Positions 16,003 to 23,313 of a stretch of 64,000 nucleotides of DNA are shown here, piece by piece. Within the stretch, counting starts at the first letter, position 1; the number at the start of each line of letters is the position of its first letter. The position numbers were made by a program, and so were the translations under genes. A model generated the notes under the pieces. That model had not been told where the DNA came from, made no database searches, and saw nothing but the letters and a program-made list of their open reading frames with translations. Origin of the DNA: Orlajensenia stereocauli (GTDB lineage: Bacteria > Actinomycetota > Actinomycetes > Actinomycetales > Microbacteriaceae); NCBI RefSeq assembly GCF_039548895.1, contig NZ_JBCLVG010000001.1. The stretch is one strand, 5' to 3'.

Positions 16003-16524
16003 ATGGCGTCACCAGCTGCCCGTCAGGCACCGACTGCGCGGGGCGTTGTCTATGTCCACTCGTCGCCGCGAGCACTCTGCCCGCACGTCGAGTGGGCGAC
16101 CGGTCGTGCCCTGGGGCGCGCCGTCAACTTCTCCTGGGTCGACCAGCCCGTGCTCAAGGGCGCGCAGCGCGCCGAGTTCTACTGGGAGGGCGACTCCGGC
16201 ACCGGAGCAGCGATCGCGTCGGCCCTGCACGGCTGGGAGCACCTGCGCTACGAGGTGACGGAGGACCCGGGTCCCGGCACCGACGGCGGCCGCTGGATGC
16301 ACACGCCCGACCTCGGCGTGTTCTTCGCCCAGACGGACAGCGCGGGCAACGTGGTGATCTCGGAGGATCGCATTCGTGCCGCCATGGAGAACGCCGGGCT
16401 GAATGCGATCGATCTGCACAACCAGCTGCGGCTGGCTCTCGGACAGGCCTGGGACGACGAGCTCGATGTCTTCAGGCACGCGTCCGACGACGCCGCCGTG
16501 ATCTGGCTGCACAAGGTCGGCTGA
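16003..16524 (+). CDS. DUF3145 domain-containing protein
   Basis: A conserved actinobacterial protein of 173 residues, function unknown. It begins after GGAGAG eight bases upstream. The conserved core includes GVVYVHSSPRALCPHVEWA and WVDQPVLKGAQRAEFYWEGDSGTGAAIASALHGW, ending DAAVIWLHKVG. No membrane segment or catalytic motif is recognised. An in-frame ATG twelve codons upstream lacks a ribosome site. It has its own sigma-70-like promoter and a strong terminator, so it is monocistronic and probably well expressed. Confidence 0.88.
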   Translation: MASPAARQAPTARGVVYVHSSPRALCPHVEWATGRALGRAVNFSWVDQPVLKGAQRAEFYWEGDSGTGAAIASALHGWEHLRYEVTEDPGPGTDGGRWMHTPDLGVFFAQTDSAGNVVISEDRIRAAMENAGLNAIDLHNQLRLALGQAWDDELDVFRHASDDAAVIWLHKVG

Positions 16525-16545
16525 GCGCTCGACCCGCCACGGACT

Positions 16546-16581
16546 CAGAAGCCCCGCGCTGAATACAGCGCGGGGCTTCTG
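16546..16581. terminator. Bidirectional hairpin terminator
   Basis: A perfect 16-bp stem (16546-16561 with 16566-16581) and a four-base loop sit between the convergent DUF3145 and MFS genes. There is no long T-run on either side, which is common for actinobacterial terminators. Confidence 0.85.
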
Positions 16582-16668
16582 TACGGTTCAGCCGCGCCCT
16601 GCGCGCCGGCCTCAGTGACGGGAGTTCTGCGACACCGAACTGCGGGTCGGCTGACGACCTGGCACAGG

Positions 16669-18261
16669 TCACCCGAGGAGCATGCCCTCGCCCGCGCCGC
16701 TGGACTTGGGATCGGGGAGCCGACGCATCCTGAATCCGTTGATCAGCCCGATGCAGCCGGCCAGGATCGGGATGAGCAGGGCGATCTGGAGGGCGATGGG
16801 GCGCGCATCGGTGTTGATCCGGATGATCTCGTCCTGGATCGCCTCGGGTTGACCGACGAGGAGTTCCTCGAGCGCCGTGTTCGACATGATCTCGGCGTCC
16901 TCCTCGAGGACCTGGGAGACCTGCTGCTTCTCGTCGGCGGGGAGCACATCGCTCGACATGGCCATGGAGGTGAAGATGAGCGAAAGTGAAGCGAGCATGA
17001 TCGCGCCGGCGAAGGCGAGACCGAACGACAGGCCGAATGAACCGGCGGCCGAGTTCACCCCGGCGGCCTCGCTCACGCGTTCGTCGGAGATCGGCGACAG
17101 GGTGTAGTTGTTGAGCTGGGAGACGAGCAACCCGAGGCCGCAACCGGAGATGATCAACGGAACCAGGAGCCACCACCCGGAATCCGCCCGCGGCACCACC
17201 GGGATGAGGATCACGAGGCCTGCGGTCAGGAGGACGAATCCCCAGAGGATCAAGGTGGCCGGGCGACGTCGCCCCACGCGCTTCCCGGCGAGCATGGCCA
17301 CGCCGAACATCGTCAGCGACAGCGGAGCGATCGACAGGCCGGCCTGCAGCGCGTTGTAGCCGAGCACCATCTGGAGGTAGATCGGCAGCACGATCATCGT
17401 TCCCCCGAGTGCGATCTGCTGCATCAGCTGCCCACTGACGCCGAGCCGGAAGAGCTTGGAGCGGAACAGGTCCGGATCGATCAGGGTCGGTTTGCCGTGG
17501 CGCTTGCGCCGTACGAGCCAGTAGGCGAGAGCGCCGAGCCCGAACACGCCGACGGCGATCAGGATGCCGACAGCCTCGCCGCCCTCCTGCCAGACCAGGA
17601 TGCCGATGACGATCCCGCCCATTCCGACTACGGAAAGCAGCGATCCGAGGACATCGACTTGCCGGGATCCGGTGTACGGCACGTCGTGCACGAGCTTGAT
17701 GCCGCTCAGCACGATGACGATGACGACGGCCTCGAGGGCGAACGCGACGCGCCACGACAGGAAGGTCGTGATGAACCCGCCGATCAGTGGGCCGACCGCG
17801 GCGGCGATCGCCGCGGAAGCCCCGACCGTCGCGTAGACACGAGCCTGAGCGGCGCCCTCGAAGTTGCCGTGGATGAGTGACTGCATGGAGGGCAGCAGCA
17901 GCGAAGCGCCGAGTCCGCCGATCACAGCCCAGAAGATGATGATGGGTACGAGCGACTGCGCCAGCACCATCGCCACGGCGCCCGTGGCATAGCAGAGAAG
18001 GCCGATGACGTAGGCCTTCTTGCGTCCGATGAGGTCGCCGACCTTGCTCCCGATCAGGATGAACGCCGCCGACACGAGCGCCTCGAGGGCGATGGCCGAC
18101 TGCAGGCCGCTGACGGTCGTGTCGATGTCCTTCACGACGGCGGAGATCGACACGTTCATGATCGACGTGTCGACCACGAGCACGAACATCGCCATCGCGA
18201 GCAGAAGCGCGAGCTTGCCGTTGAAGGTCGCTGTGCTTTCACTCGTCTCGGGAGCACTCAC
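16669..18261 (-). CDS. MFS transporter, DHA2 (14-TM) drug-export type
   Basis: A 530-residue proton-driven exporter of the EmrB/QacA group. The first helix reads LALLLAMAMFVLVVDTSIMNVSISAVVKDI, the family's D-x-S-I-x-N-V-S signature. Loop 2-3 carries GSKVGDLIGRKKAYV (motif A), and a motif C-like SAAIAAAVGPLIGGFI lies in helix 5. About fourteen hydrophobic segments are visible, with a long loop near residues 445-490 before the last helix. Substrate unknown; multidrug or metabolite efflux is the family role. No regulator is adjacent, unless the PadR gene 0.9 kb away acts on it. Confidence 0.88.
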   Translation of the reverse strand: MSAPETSESTATFNGKLALLLAMAMFVLVVDTSIMNVSISAVVKDIDTTVSGLQSAIALEALVSAAFILIGSKVGDLIGRKKAYVIGLLCYATGAVAMVLAQSLVPIIIFWAVIGGLGASLLLPSMQSLIHGNFEGAAQARVYATVGASAAIAAAVGPLIGGFITTFLSWRVAFALEAVVIVIVLSGIKLVHDVPYTGSRQVDVLGSLLSVVGMGGIVIGILVWQEGGEAVGILIAVGVFGLGALAYWLVRRKRHGKPTLIDPDLFRSKLFRLGVSGQLMQQIALGGTMIVLPIYLQMVLGYNALQAGLSIAPLSLTMFGVAMLAGKRVGRRRPATLILWGFVLLTAGLVILIPVVPRADSGWWLLVPLIISGCGLGLLVSQLNNYTLSPISDERVSEAAGVNSAAGSFGLSFGLAFAGAIMLASLSLIFTSMAMSSDVLPADEKQQVSQVLEEDAEIMSNTALEELLVGQPEAIQDEIIRINTDARPIALQIALLIPILAGCIGLINGFRMRRLPDPKSSGAGEGMLLG

Positions 18262-18370
18262 CGGGGCCTCCTTCCGAGCGACGCCGCTGTCGTACTCGAA
18301 CCTAGACCCGTACCGGTGAGATTGTCACGCGACAGAGGGCCGCGCGATTCCGGCTGTCCGCCGTCGTCGG

Positions 18371-18403
18371 GGTGGGACGGTGAGGGGGCTCACGCGTCCC
18401 ACC
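18371..18403 (-). terminator. Terminator after fabF
   Basis: GGTGGGACG (18371-18379) pairs with CGTCCCACC (18395-18403). The hairpin continues inward as GTGAG/CTCAC with a GGGG loop. It ends the fabD-fabH-acpP-fabF operon seven bases after the fabF stop. Confidence 0.8.
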
Positions 18404-18409
18404 ACCGGG

Positions 18410-19645
18410 CTAGATCGAGCGGAACGCGACGACGGCGTTGTGACCGCCGAAGCCGAACGAGTTGCTGATCGCCAGAAGGTCACCGGTTCCGAGGTCGCGC
18501 GGCGCCGTGACGACGTCGAGCGGAATGTCGGGGTCCTGCTCCGTGAGGTTGATCGTCGGAGGCGCGACACGCTCGGCGAGAGCCTTCACAGTGAAGATCG
18601 CCTCGATGGCGCCGGCGCCGCCCAGCAGGTGTCCGGTCGAGGCCTTCGTCGCCGAGACGGGGATGCCGTCGAGCGCGTCGCCGAAGACCCGGCGCAGCGC
18701 GTTGTACTCGGCGATATCGCCGACGGGCGTGCTGGTGGCGTGGGCGTTGATGTGGGAGACGTCGCCGATCGAGGCATCCGCCCCCGAGATCGAGGCCAGC
18801 ATGGCGCGGGCTGCGGCGGACCCCTCGGGGTCGGGTGCCGTGATGTGATAGGCGTCGCTGGTGACGGATCCGCCGACGAGCTCCGCGTAGATGCGGGCGC
18901 CGCGGGCCTTGGCGTGCTCCTCGGTCTCGACGACGAGGGCTGCAGCGCCCTCACCGAGGACGAAGCCGTCGCGGGTGACGTCGTAGGGGCGGGATGCCGT
19001 CGTCGGGTCGTCGTTGCGCTTCGACAGCGCCTGCATGGAGGCGAAGGCCGCGATGGGCAGCGGGTGGATAGCCGCTTCCGAACCACCGGCGATGACGACG
19101 TCGGCGAGGCCGGCTTGCAGGTGGTTGTAGGCGTTGACGAGAGCCTCGGTGCTCGACGCGCAGGCGGAGACGACCGTGTGGATGCCGGCGCGAGCATGCA
19201 GGTCCATGCCGATGGCCGCTCCGGGCCCGTTCGGCATGAGCATGGGAACGGTCATGGGCAGCACACGACGGGGACCGCGCTCGCGCAGGGTGTCCCAGGC
19301 GTCGAGGAGGGTCCAGACCCCGCCGATGCCGGTCGACCAGTCGACCATGAGACGCTCGGGCTCGACTTCGGGGGAGCCGGCGTCTGCCCAGGCCTCGCGC
19401 CCGGCGATGAGCGCGAACTGGCTCGACGGGTCGAGGCGTTTGGTCTCGTGTCTCTCGAGGACGTCTGCGGTCTTGACGGCGGACTGTGCGGCGAAGGTGA
19501 CGGGCAGTGCGAGTTCCTCGACCCACGGCTGCAGGAGGGCGCTGGCGCCCGACATCCCGGCGAGCAGGTTCGACCAGCTGTCGGTCGCGTTTCCGCCGAG
19601 GGGGGACGTTGCACCGATTCCGGTGACGACGATCTTCTTGGTCAT
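18410..19645 (-). CDS. fabF: Beta-ketoacyl-ACP synthase II
   Basis: Elongating condensing enzyme of type II fatty acid synthesis, joining malonyl-ACP to acyl-ACP. Its 411 residues include active-site Cys162 in VVSACASSTEAL. The two catalytic histidines are in the segments SHINAHATSTPVGD and ASTGHLLGGAGAIEA, and GFGGHNAVVAF closes the protein. It is the last gene of the fab operon, separated from acpP by 118 bases containing a hairpin. The Cys neighbourhood (ASST rather than ATGA) is a lineage variant. Confidence 0.95.
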   Translation of the reverse strand: MTKKIVVTGIGATSPLGGNATDSWSNLLAGMSGASALLQPWVEELALPVTFAAQSAVKTADVLERHETKRLDPSSQFALIAGREAWADAGSPEVEPERLMVDWSTGIGGVWTLLDAWDTLRERGPRRVLPMTVPMLMPNGPGAAIGMDLHARAGIHTVVSACASSTEALVNAYNHLQAGLADVVIAGGSEAAIHPLPIAAFASMQALSKRNDDPTTASRPYDVTRDGFVLGEGAAALVVETEEHAKARGARIYAELVGGSVTSDAYHITAPDPEGSAAARAMLASISGADASIGDVSHINAHATSTPVGDIAEYNALRRVFGDALDGIPVSATKASTGHLLGGAGAIEAIFTVKALAERVAPPTINLTEQDPDIPLDVVTAPRDLGTGDLLAISNSFGFGGHNAVVAFRSI

Positions 19646-19714
19646 AACGGTTGAACTCTCCGGGAGGATCTTTCCGGGCGCGCGGCGCGGGAGTGCGCAC
19701 GCGAGCCGAGGTGG

Positions 19715-19747
19715 CGGGCCGGACTCACCCAGGGATGGTCCGGCCCG
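19715..19747 (-). terminator. Hairpin between acpP and fabF
   Basis: CGGGCCGGA (19715-19723) pairs perfectly with TCCGGCCCG (19739-19747) around a 15-base loop. It starts 17 bases after the acpP stop on the minus strand. It may be a partial terminator or an mRNA-stabilising structure that raises acyl-carrier protein over the enzymes of the operon. Confidence 0.6.
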
Positions 19748-19763
19748 TCCGCGACGAACGTGA

Positions 19764-20012
19764 CTAGTCCTGGGCCTTCACGATGAAGGAGACGGCGTCG
19801 CCGACGGTCTTGAGGTTCTTGACCTCTTCGTCGGGGATCTTCACGTCGAACTTCTCTTCAGCGTTGACGACGATCGTCATCATCGAGATGGAGTCGATGT
19901 CCAGGTCGTCGGTGAACGACTTGTCCAGCTCAACCGTGTCGGTTGCGATGCCGGTCTCGTCGTTGATGAGTTCGGCCAGGCCGGCGAGAACTTCTTCGGT
20001 GGACAATGCCAT
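19764..20012 (-). CDS. acpP: Acyl carrier protein
   Basis: Carrier of growing acyl chains, 82 residues, strongly acidic. The phosphopantetheine serine is Ser41 in DIDSISMM (DSI instead of the usual DSL). The ATG at 20012 has AGGAG seven bases upstream; an upstream in-frame ATG would add 13 basic residues absent from the family. It lies between fabH and fabF. Confidence 0.96.
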   Translation of the reverse strand: MALSTEEVLAGLAELINDETGIATDTVELDKSFTDDLDIDSISMMTIVVNAEEKFDVKIPDEEVKNLKTVGDAVSFIVKAQD

Positions 20013-20077
20013 TGTTATCTCCTTGGGGGGTTTCGTTCGTTTGACCGTCACTCAGTTTAGGGGTGACGGGGAATGGG

Positions 20078-21082
20078 TCAGGGAAGGACGACGACCTGCG
20101 CGCCGAACACGAGGCCGGCGCCGAAGCCGATCTGCAGCGCCAGGGTGCCGCTCAGCTCGGGGTGACCCTGCAGCAGGCGGTGGGTGGCGAGGGGGATCGA
20201 GGCGGCCGAGGTGTTGCCCGTCGACTCGATGTCGCGGGCGATGACGACGGATTCCGGGAGCTTCAGCTGCTTCGCGAACTCGTTCACGATGCGCATGTTC
20301 GCCTGGTGCGGAATGAAGGCCGACAGGTCGTCCACGGTGATGCCGGCGGCGTCGATGGCCTCCTTCGCCACCTTGGCCATCTCCCAGACTGCCCAGCGGA
20401 ACACGGTCTGGCCCTCTTGGCGCAGCGTCGGCCACTCGGCCTTGCCATCGCGGAAGTCGGTCAGGGTGCCGTTCATGCCGACGGCATCAGCCTTCGATCC
20501 ATCGGATCCCCACACCGTGGCCGAGATGCCGGGAGCGTCGCTCGGGCCGATCACGACGGCGCCTGCACCGTCGCCCAGCAGGAACGAGATGGAGCGGTCG
20601 GTGGGGTCGACGACATCGGAAAGCTTCTCGGCGCCGATGACCAGCGCGTAGTGGCCGGCGCCTGCACGGATGAGAGCGTCGGCCTGGGCGATCGCGTAGG
20701 TGTAGCCGGCGCAGGCGGCGTTCAGGTCGTAGGCGGCAGCAGGGTTGGCGCCGACGTTGTCGGCGACGACAGCGGCCATGGACGGCGTCTGCTGCACGTT
20801 GCTGATCGTGGCGATGAGCACGAGGTCGATCTTGGACGCCTCGACGCCTGACTTCGCGATGGCCTCGCGAGCCGCCGTCGTCGCGAGGTCGGTTGCCGAC
20901 ACCCCGGCCGAGGCTCTGGTGCGCGTGACGATGCCCGTTCGCTGCTGGATCCACTCGTCGGAGGAGTCGATCGGGCCGACCAGGTCGTCGTTCGGCACGA
21001 TGAGGTCACCGCGTGCGGCGCCGATCGAGTAGATGCGGGTGAAGGACGGGCCTGTGGCCTGCGTGAGGGTGGGGACTGTCAT
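20078..21082 (-). CDS. fabH: Beta-ketoacyl-ACP synthase III
   Basis: Initiates fatty acid synthesis by condensing acyl-CoA with malonyl-ACP. Its 334 residues contain the catalytic triad: Cys124 in NAACAGYTYA, His in IPHQANMRIV and Asn in STGNTSAASIPLA. The start has GAGAGAG just upstream. It follows fabD by 13 bases and precedes acpP by 65. Branched starter preference, common in this lineage, cannot be read directly from sequence. Confidence 0.96.
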   Translation of the reverse strand: MTVPTLTQATGPSFTRIYSIGAARGDLIVPNDDLVGPIDSSDEWIQQRTGIVTRTRASAGVSATDLATTAAREAIAKSGVEASKIDLVLIATISNVQQTPSMAAVVADNVGANPAAAYDLNAACAGYTYAIAQADALIRAGAGHYALVIGAEKLSDVVDPTDRSISFLLGDGAGAVVIGPSDAPGISATVWGSDGSKADAVGMNGTLTDFRDGKAEWPTLRQEGQTVFRWAVWEMAKVAKEAIDAAGITVDDLSAFIPHQANMRIVNEFAKQLKLPESVVIARDIESTGNTSAASIPLATHRLLQGHPELSGTLALQIGFGAGLVFGAQVVVLP

Positions 21083-21095
21083 GGTCTCTCTCGTG

Positions 21096-22016
21096 TCAGG
21101 CGTTCTGCTCGATGAGCGCGACGGCGGCGTCGAGGTCGTCCGGAGTCTTGATGCCCACGCTGGGGATGCCCTTCAGGCCGCGACGCGCGAGCCCGATGAG
21201 CGCGCCGGCCGGAGCGAGCTCGATGATTCCGGTGACTCCCGCTGTAGCGAGAGACTCCATGGTCAGGTCCCAGCGTACGGGGGAGGCCACCTGGGTCACG
21301 AGAAGCTCGAGGTACTTCGCACCCGACTCGACCCGTGAACCGTCGTTGTTCGTCCAGATGGGGAGCGTGGGGTCGGCGGTCGTGTAGCCGTCGACAGCAC
21401 CGGCGAGCCAGGTGCGGGCGGACTCCATGTAGCGGGTGTGGAATGCGCCGGCGACCTGCAGCGGGATGACGCGCGCGCCTGCCGGCGGCTCGTCCGCGAG
21501 TCGGGCGAGGGCGTCGGCGGCTCCGGCGACGACGATCTGGCCGCCACCGTTGTAGTTTGCGGCCTGCAGCCCGAGCGCCTCGGCTCTGGCCACGACATCG
21601 GCGGCGTCGCCGCCCAGCACGGCGCTCATCGAGGTGGGAGTCGCGGCAGCGGCCTGCGCCATCGCCACGGCACGCTCGCTCACGAACTGCATGGCGTCGG
21701 AGGTGCTCAGGATGCCGGCGGCAGCGGCAGCGGTGATCTCACCGACCGAGTGCCCGGCGACGCCGCCGATGCTCTCGCGTCCCACGGCGTTCACGAGGGA
21801 AGAGAAGGCGACGAGGCCTGCAGCAACGATGAGGGGCTGGGCGACGGCAGTGTCGCGGATCGTGTCGGCATCCGAGGTGGTGCCGTGAGCGGCCAGGTCG
21901 AGACCGGCGGCCTCCGAGTACTCGGCGATGAGTGAGGCATTCTCGGGCACCGCGAGCCAAGGTGCGAGGAAACCGGGGGTTTGCGAGCCCTGTCCAGGGC
22001 AGACGACGACGATCAC
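21096..22016 (-). CDS. fabD: Malonyl-CoA:ACP transacylase
   Basis: Transfers malonyl groups to ACP. The 306 residues begin VCPGQGSQTPG directly after the start; the nucleophile is Ser90 in GHSVGE (88-93) and the other catalytic His lies in AFHTRYM. GTG at 22016 is preferred: a CAGACT -10-like element ends six bases upstream, suggesting a leaderless transcript, and longer frames add unrelated sequence. It is first in fabD-fabH-acpP-fabF, 95 bases after the PucR regulator. Confidence 0.95.
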   Translation of the reverse strand: MIVVVCPGQGSQTPGFLAPWLAVPENASLIAEYSEAAGLDLAAHGTTSDADTIRDTAVAQPLIVAAGLVAFSSLVNAVGRESIGGVAGHSVGEITAAAAAGILSTSDAMQFVSERAVAMAQAAAATPTSMSAVLGGDAADVVARAEALGLQAANYNGGGQIVVAGAADALARLADEPPAGARVIPLQVAGAFHTRYMESARTWLAGAVDGYTTADPTLPIWTNNDGSRVESGAKYLELLVTQVASPVRWDLTMESLATAGVTGIIELAPAGALIGLARRGLKGIPSVGIKTPDDLDAAVALIEQNA

Positions 22017-22028
22017 CTGTACAGTCTG
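22017..22028 (-). promoter_or_regulatory. -10-like element, leaderless start of fabD
   Basis: On the minus strand CAGACT (22028-22023) is followed by GTACAG and then the GTG start. This gives the fab operon its own promoter, separate from aceE and the regulator. Confidence 0.45.
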
Positions 22029-22111
22029 CCAACCGCTCGGCTTTGCGCGATGTCGAGGTTCACCAAGGATTCCGCCGATCGTTTGTTCGTGGCGCACATG
22101 GTGGAGCCGAC

Positions 22112-23305
22112 TCAGCCGCGGCGGTCAGGGTCGCTGATGGCTCCGAGCACGAGGGCGGCCTGCAGGATGAGCGCCTCACGCGACCCCGTGGCATCCCAGC
22201 CGATGACCTCGGACACGCGCTTGAGACGGTAGCGAACGGTGTTGGGGTGCACGAACAGCTCGCGGGCCGTCGCCTCGAGGGAGCGCCCGTTGTCGAGGTA
22301 GCTCCACAGGGTGTTGAGCAGTTCGGTCGAGTGCGAGCTGAGTGGCCGGTAGATGCGGTGGATGAGCGTGGCGCGCGCGAGGGGATCTCCGGCCAGAGCG
22401 CGCTCGGGAAGCAGGTCGTCGGCCTGGACCGGGCGCGGGGCATTGCGCCAGGCGCGGGCGACGGCGAACCCGGCGAGGGCGGCCTTGGCGCTCTTGGAGG
22501 CGTCGACGAGGTTGGGCACCTCATGACCGAGCACCAGGTGACCGTCCCCGAAGTGCGGCTCCAGCGCCTTCGCGATGTCCATGAAGCCGAGGGACGCGGC
22601 CGGCTCCGTGTCCTCTCCGTCGCGCGCCTCGGGGCGGGCGCGCCCGATCACGAGGACGAGGCGACCACCCTGCACTCCGATGAGCACATCGGCCGCCATG
22701 TGGCGGGCTGCACGACGCAGCACGTCGACGTCCAGCATCCGAGGCGTCGTACCAACGAGGACGGCGACGGCACCGTGCCCGTGCCAGCCGAGTGCGGCGA
22801 TGCGGCTCGGCAGCTCATCGTCGTACTCGCCCGAGAGGATCGAGTCGACGACCAGAGCCTCGAGCCTGGCGTCCCAGAGGCCGCGGGCCTCTGCAGCGCG
22901 GGCGTAGACGTCGGCTGCCGCGAAGGCGATCTCGCGCGAGTAGAGCAGAATCGCCTCGCGGAGGTCGACGCTGCCGTCCTTGACGCGGTGCTCGACGACC
23001 TCGACGACCACCCTGATGAGCTGCAGCGTCTGCTGCAGGCTCACCGAACGGAGCAGCTCACGGGGAGCTGCTCCGAACACGTCAGCCGCGATCCACGGGA
23101 TCGACTTCGGATCGTCGTACCAGGAGATGAACGAGGTGATGCCCGCCTGCGCGACCAGGCCCACCGCGGACCGCCGCCCCGGTGGCATGTCGCCGTACCA
23201 GGGCAGCGTGTCCTCGAGGCGCTTGATGGTCGCAGTGGAGAGCTCGCCTGAGATCGTGCGGAGCCAGGCGAGCGTCTCCTTCTTGGTGCGCGGCGTCGTG
23301 GGCAC
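22112..23305 (-). CDS. PucR-type transcriptional regulator of fatty acid synthesis (FasR-like)
   Basis: A 397-residue regulator with a long N-terminal sensory region and a C-terminal PucR helix-turn-helix: LWSYLDNGRSLEATARELFVHPNTVRYRLKRV at about residues 335-366. In streptomycetes a regulator of this type directly upstream of fabD (FasR) activates the fab operon; the same position here suggests the same role. The GTG start is eight bases after the aceE stop, so it may be coupled to aceE translation. The central part (about 165-270) resembles a GGDEF-like CdaR domain. The ligand is unknown. Confidence 0.85.
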   Translation of the reverse strand: MPTTPRTKKETLAWLRTISGELSTATIKRLEDTLPWYGDMPPGRRSAVGLVAQAGITSFISWYDDPKSIPWIAADVFGAAPRELLRSVSLQQTLQLIRVVVEVVEHRVKDGSVDLREAILLYSREIAFAAADVYARAAEARGLWDARLEALVVDSILSGEYDDELPSRIAALGWHGHGAVAVLVGTTPRMLDVDVLRRAARHMAADVLIGVQGGRLVLVIGRARPEARDGEDTEPAASLGFMDIAKALEPHFGDGHLVLGHEVPNLVDASKSAKAALAGFAVARAWRNAPRPVQADDLLPERALAGDPLARATLIHRIYRPLSSHSTELLNTLWSYLDNGRSLEATARELFVHPNTVRYRLKRVSEVIGWDATGSREALILQAALVLGAISDPDRRG

Positions 23306-23313
23306 TGTCGCTG

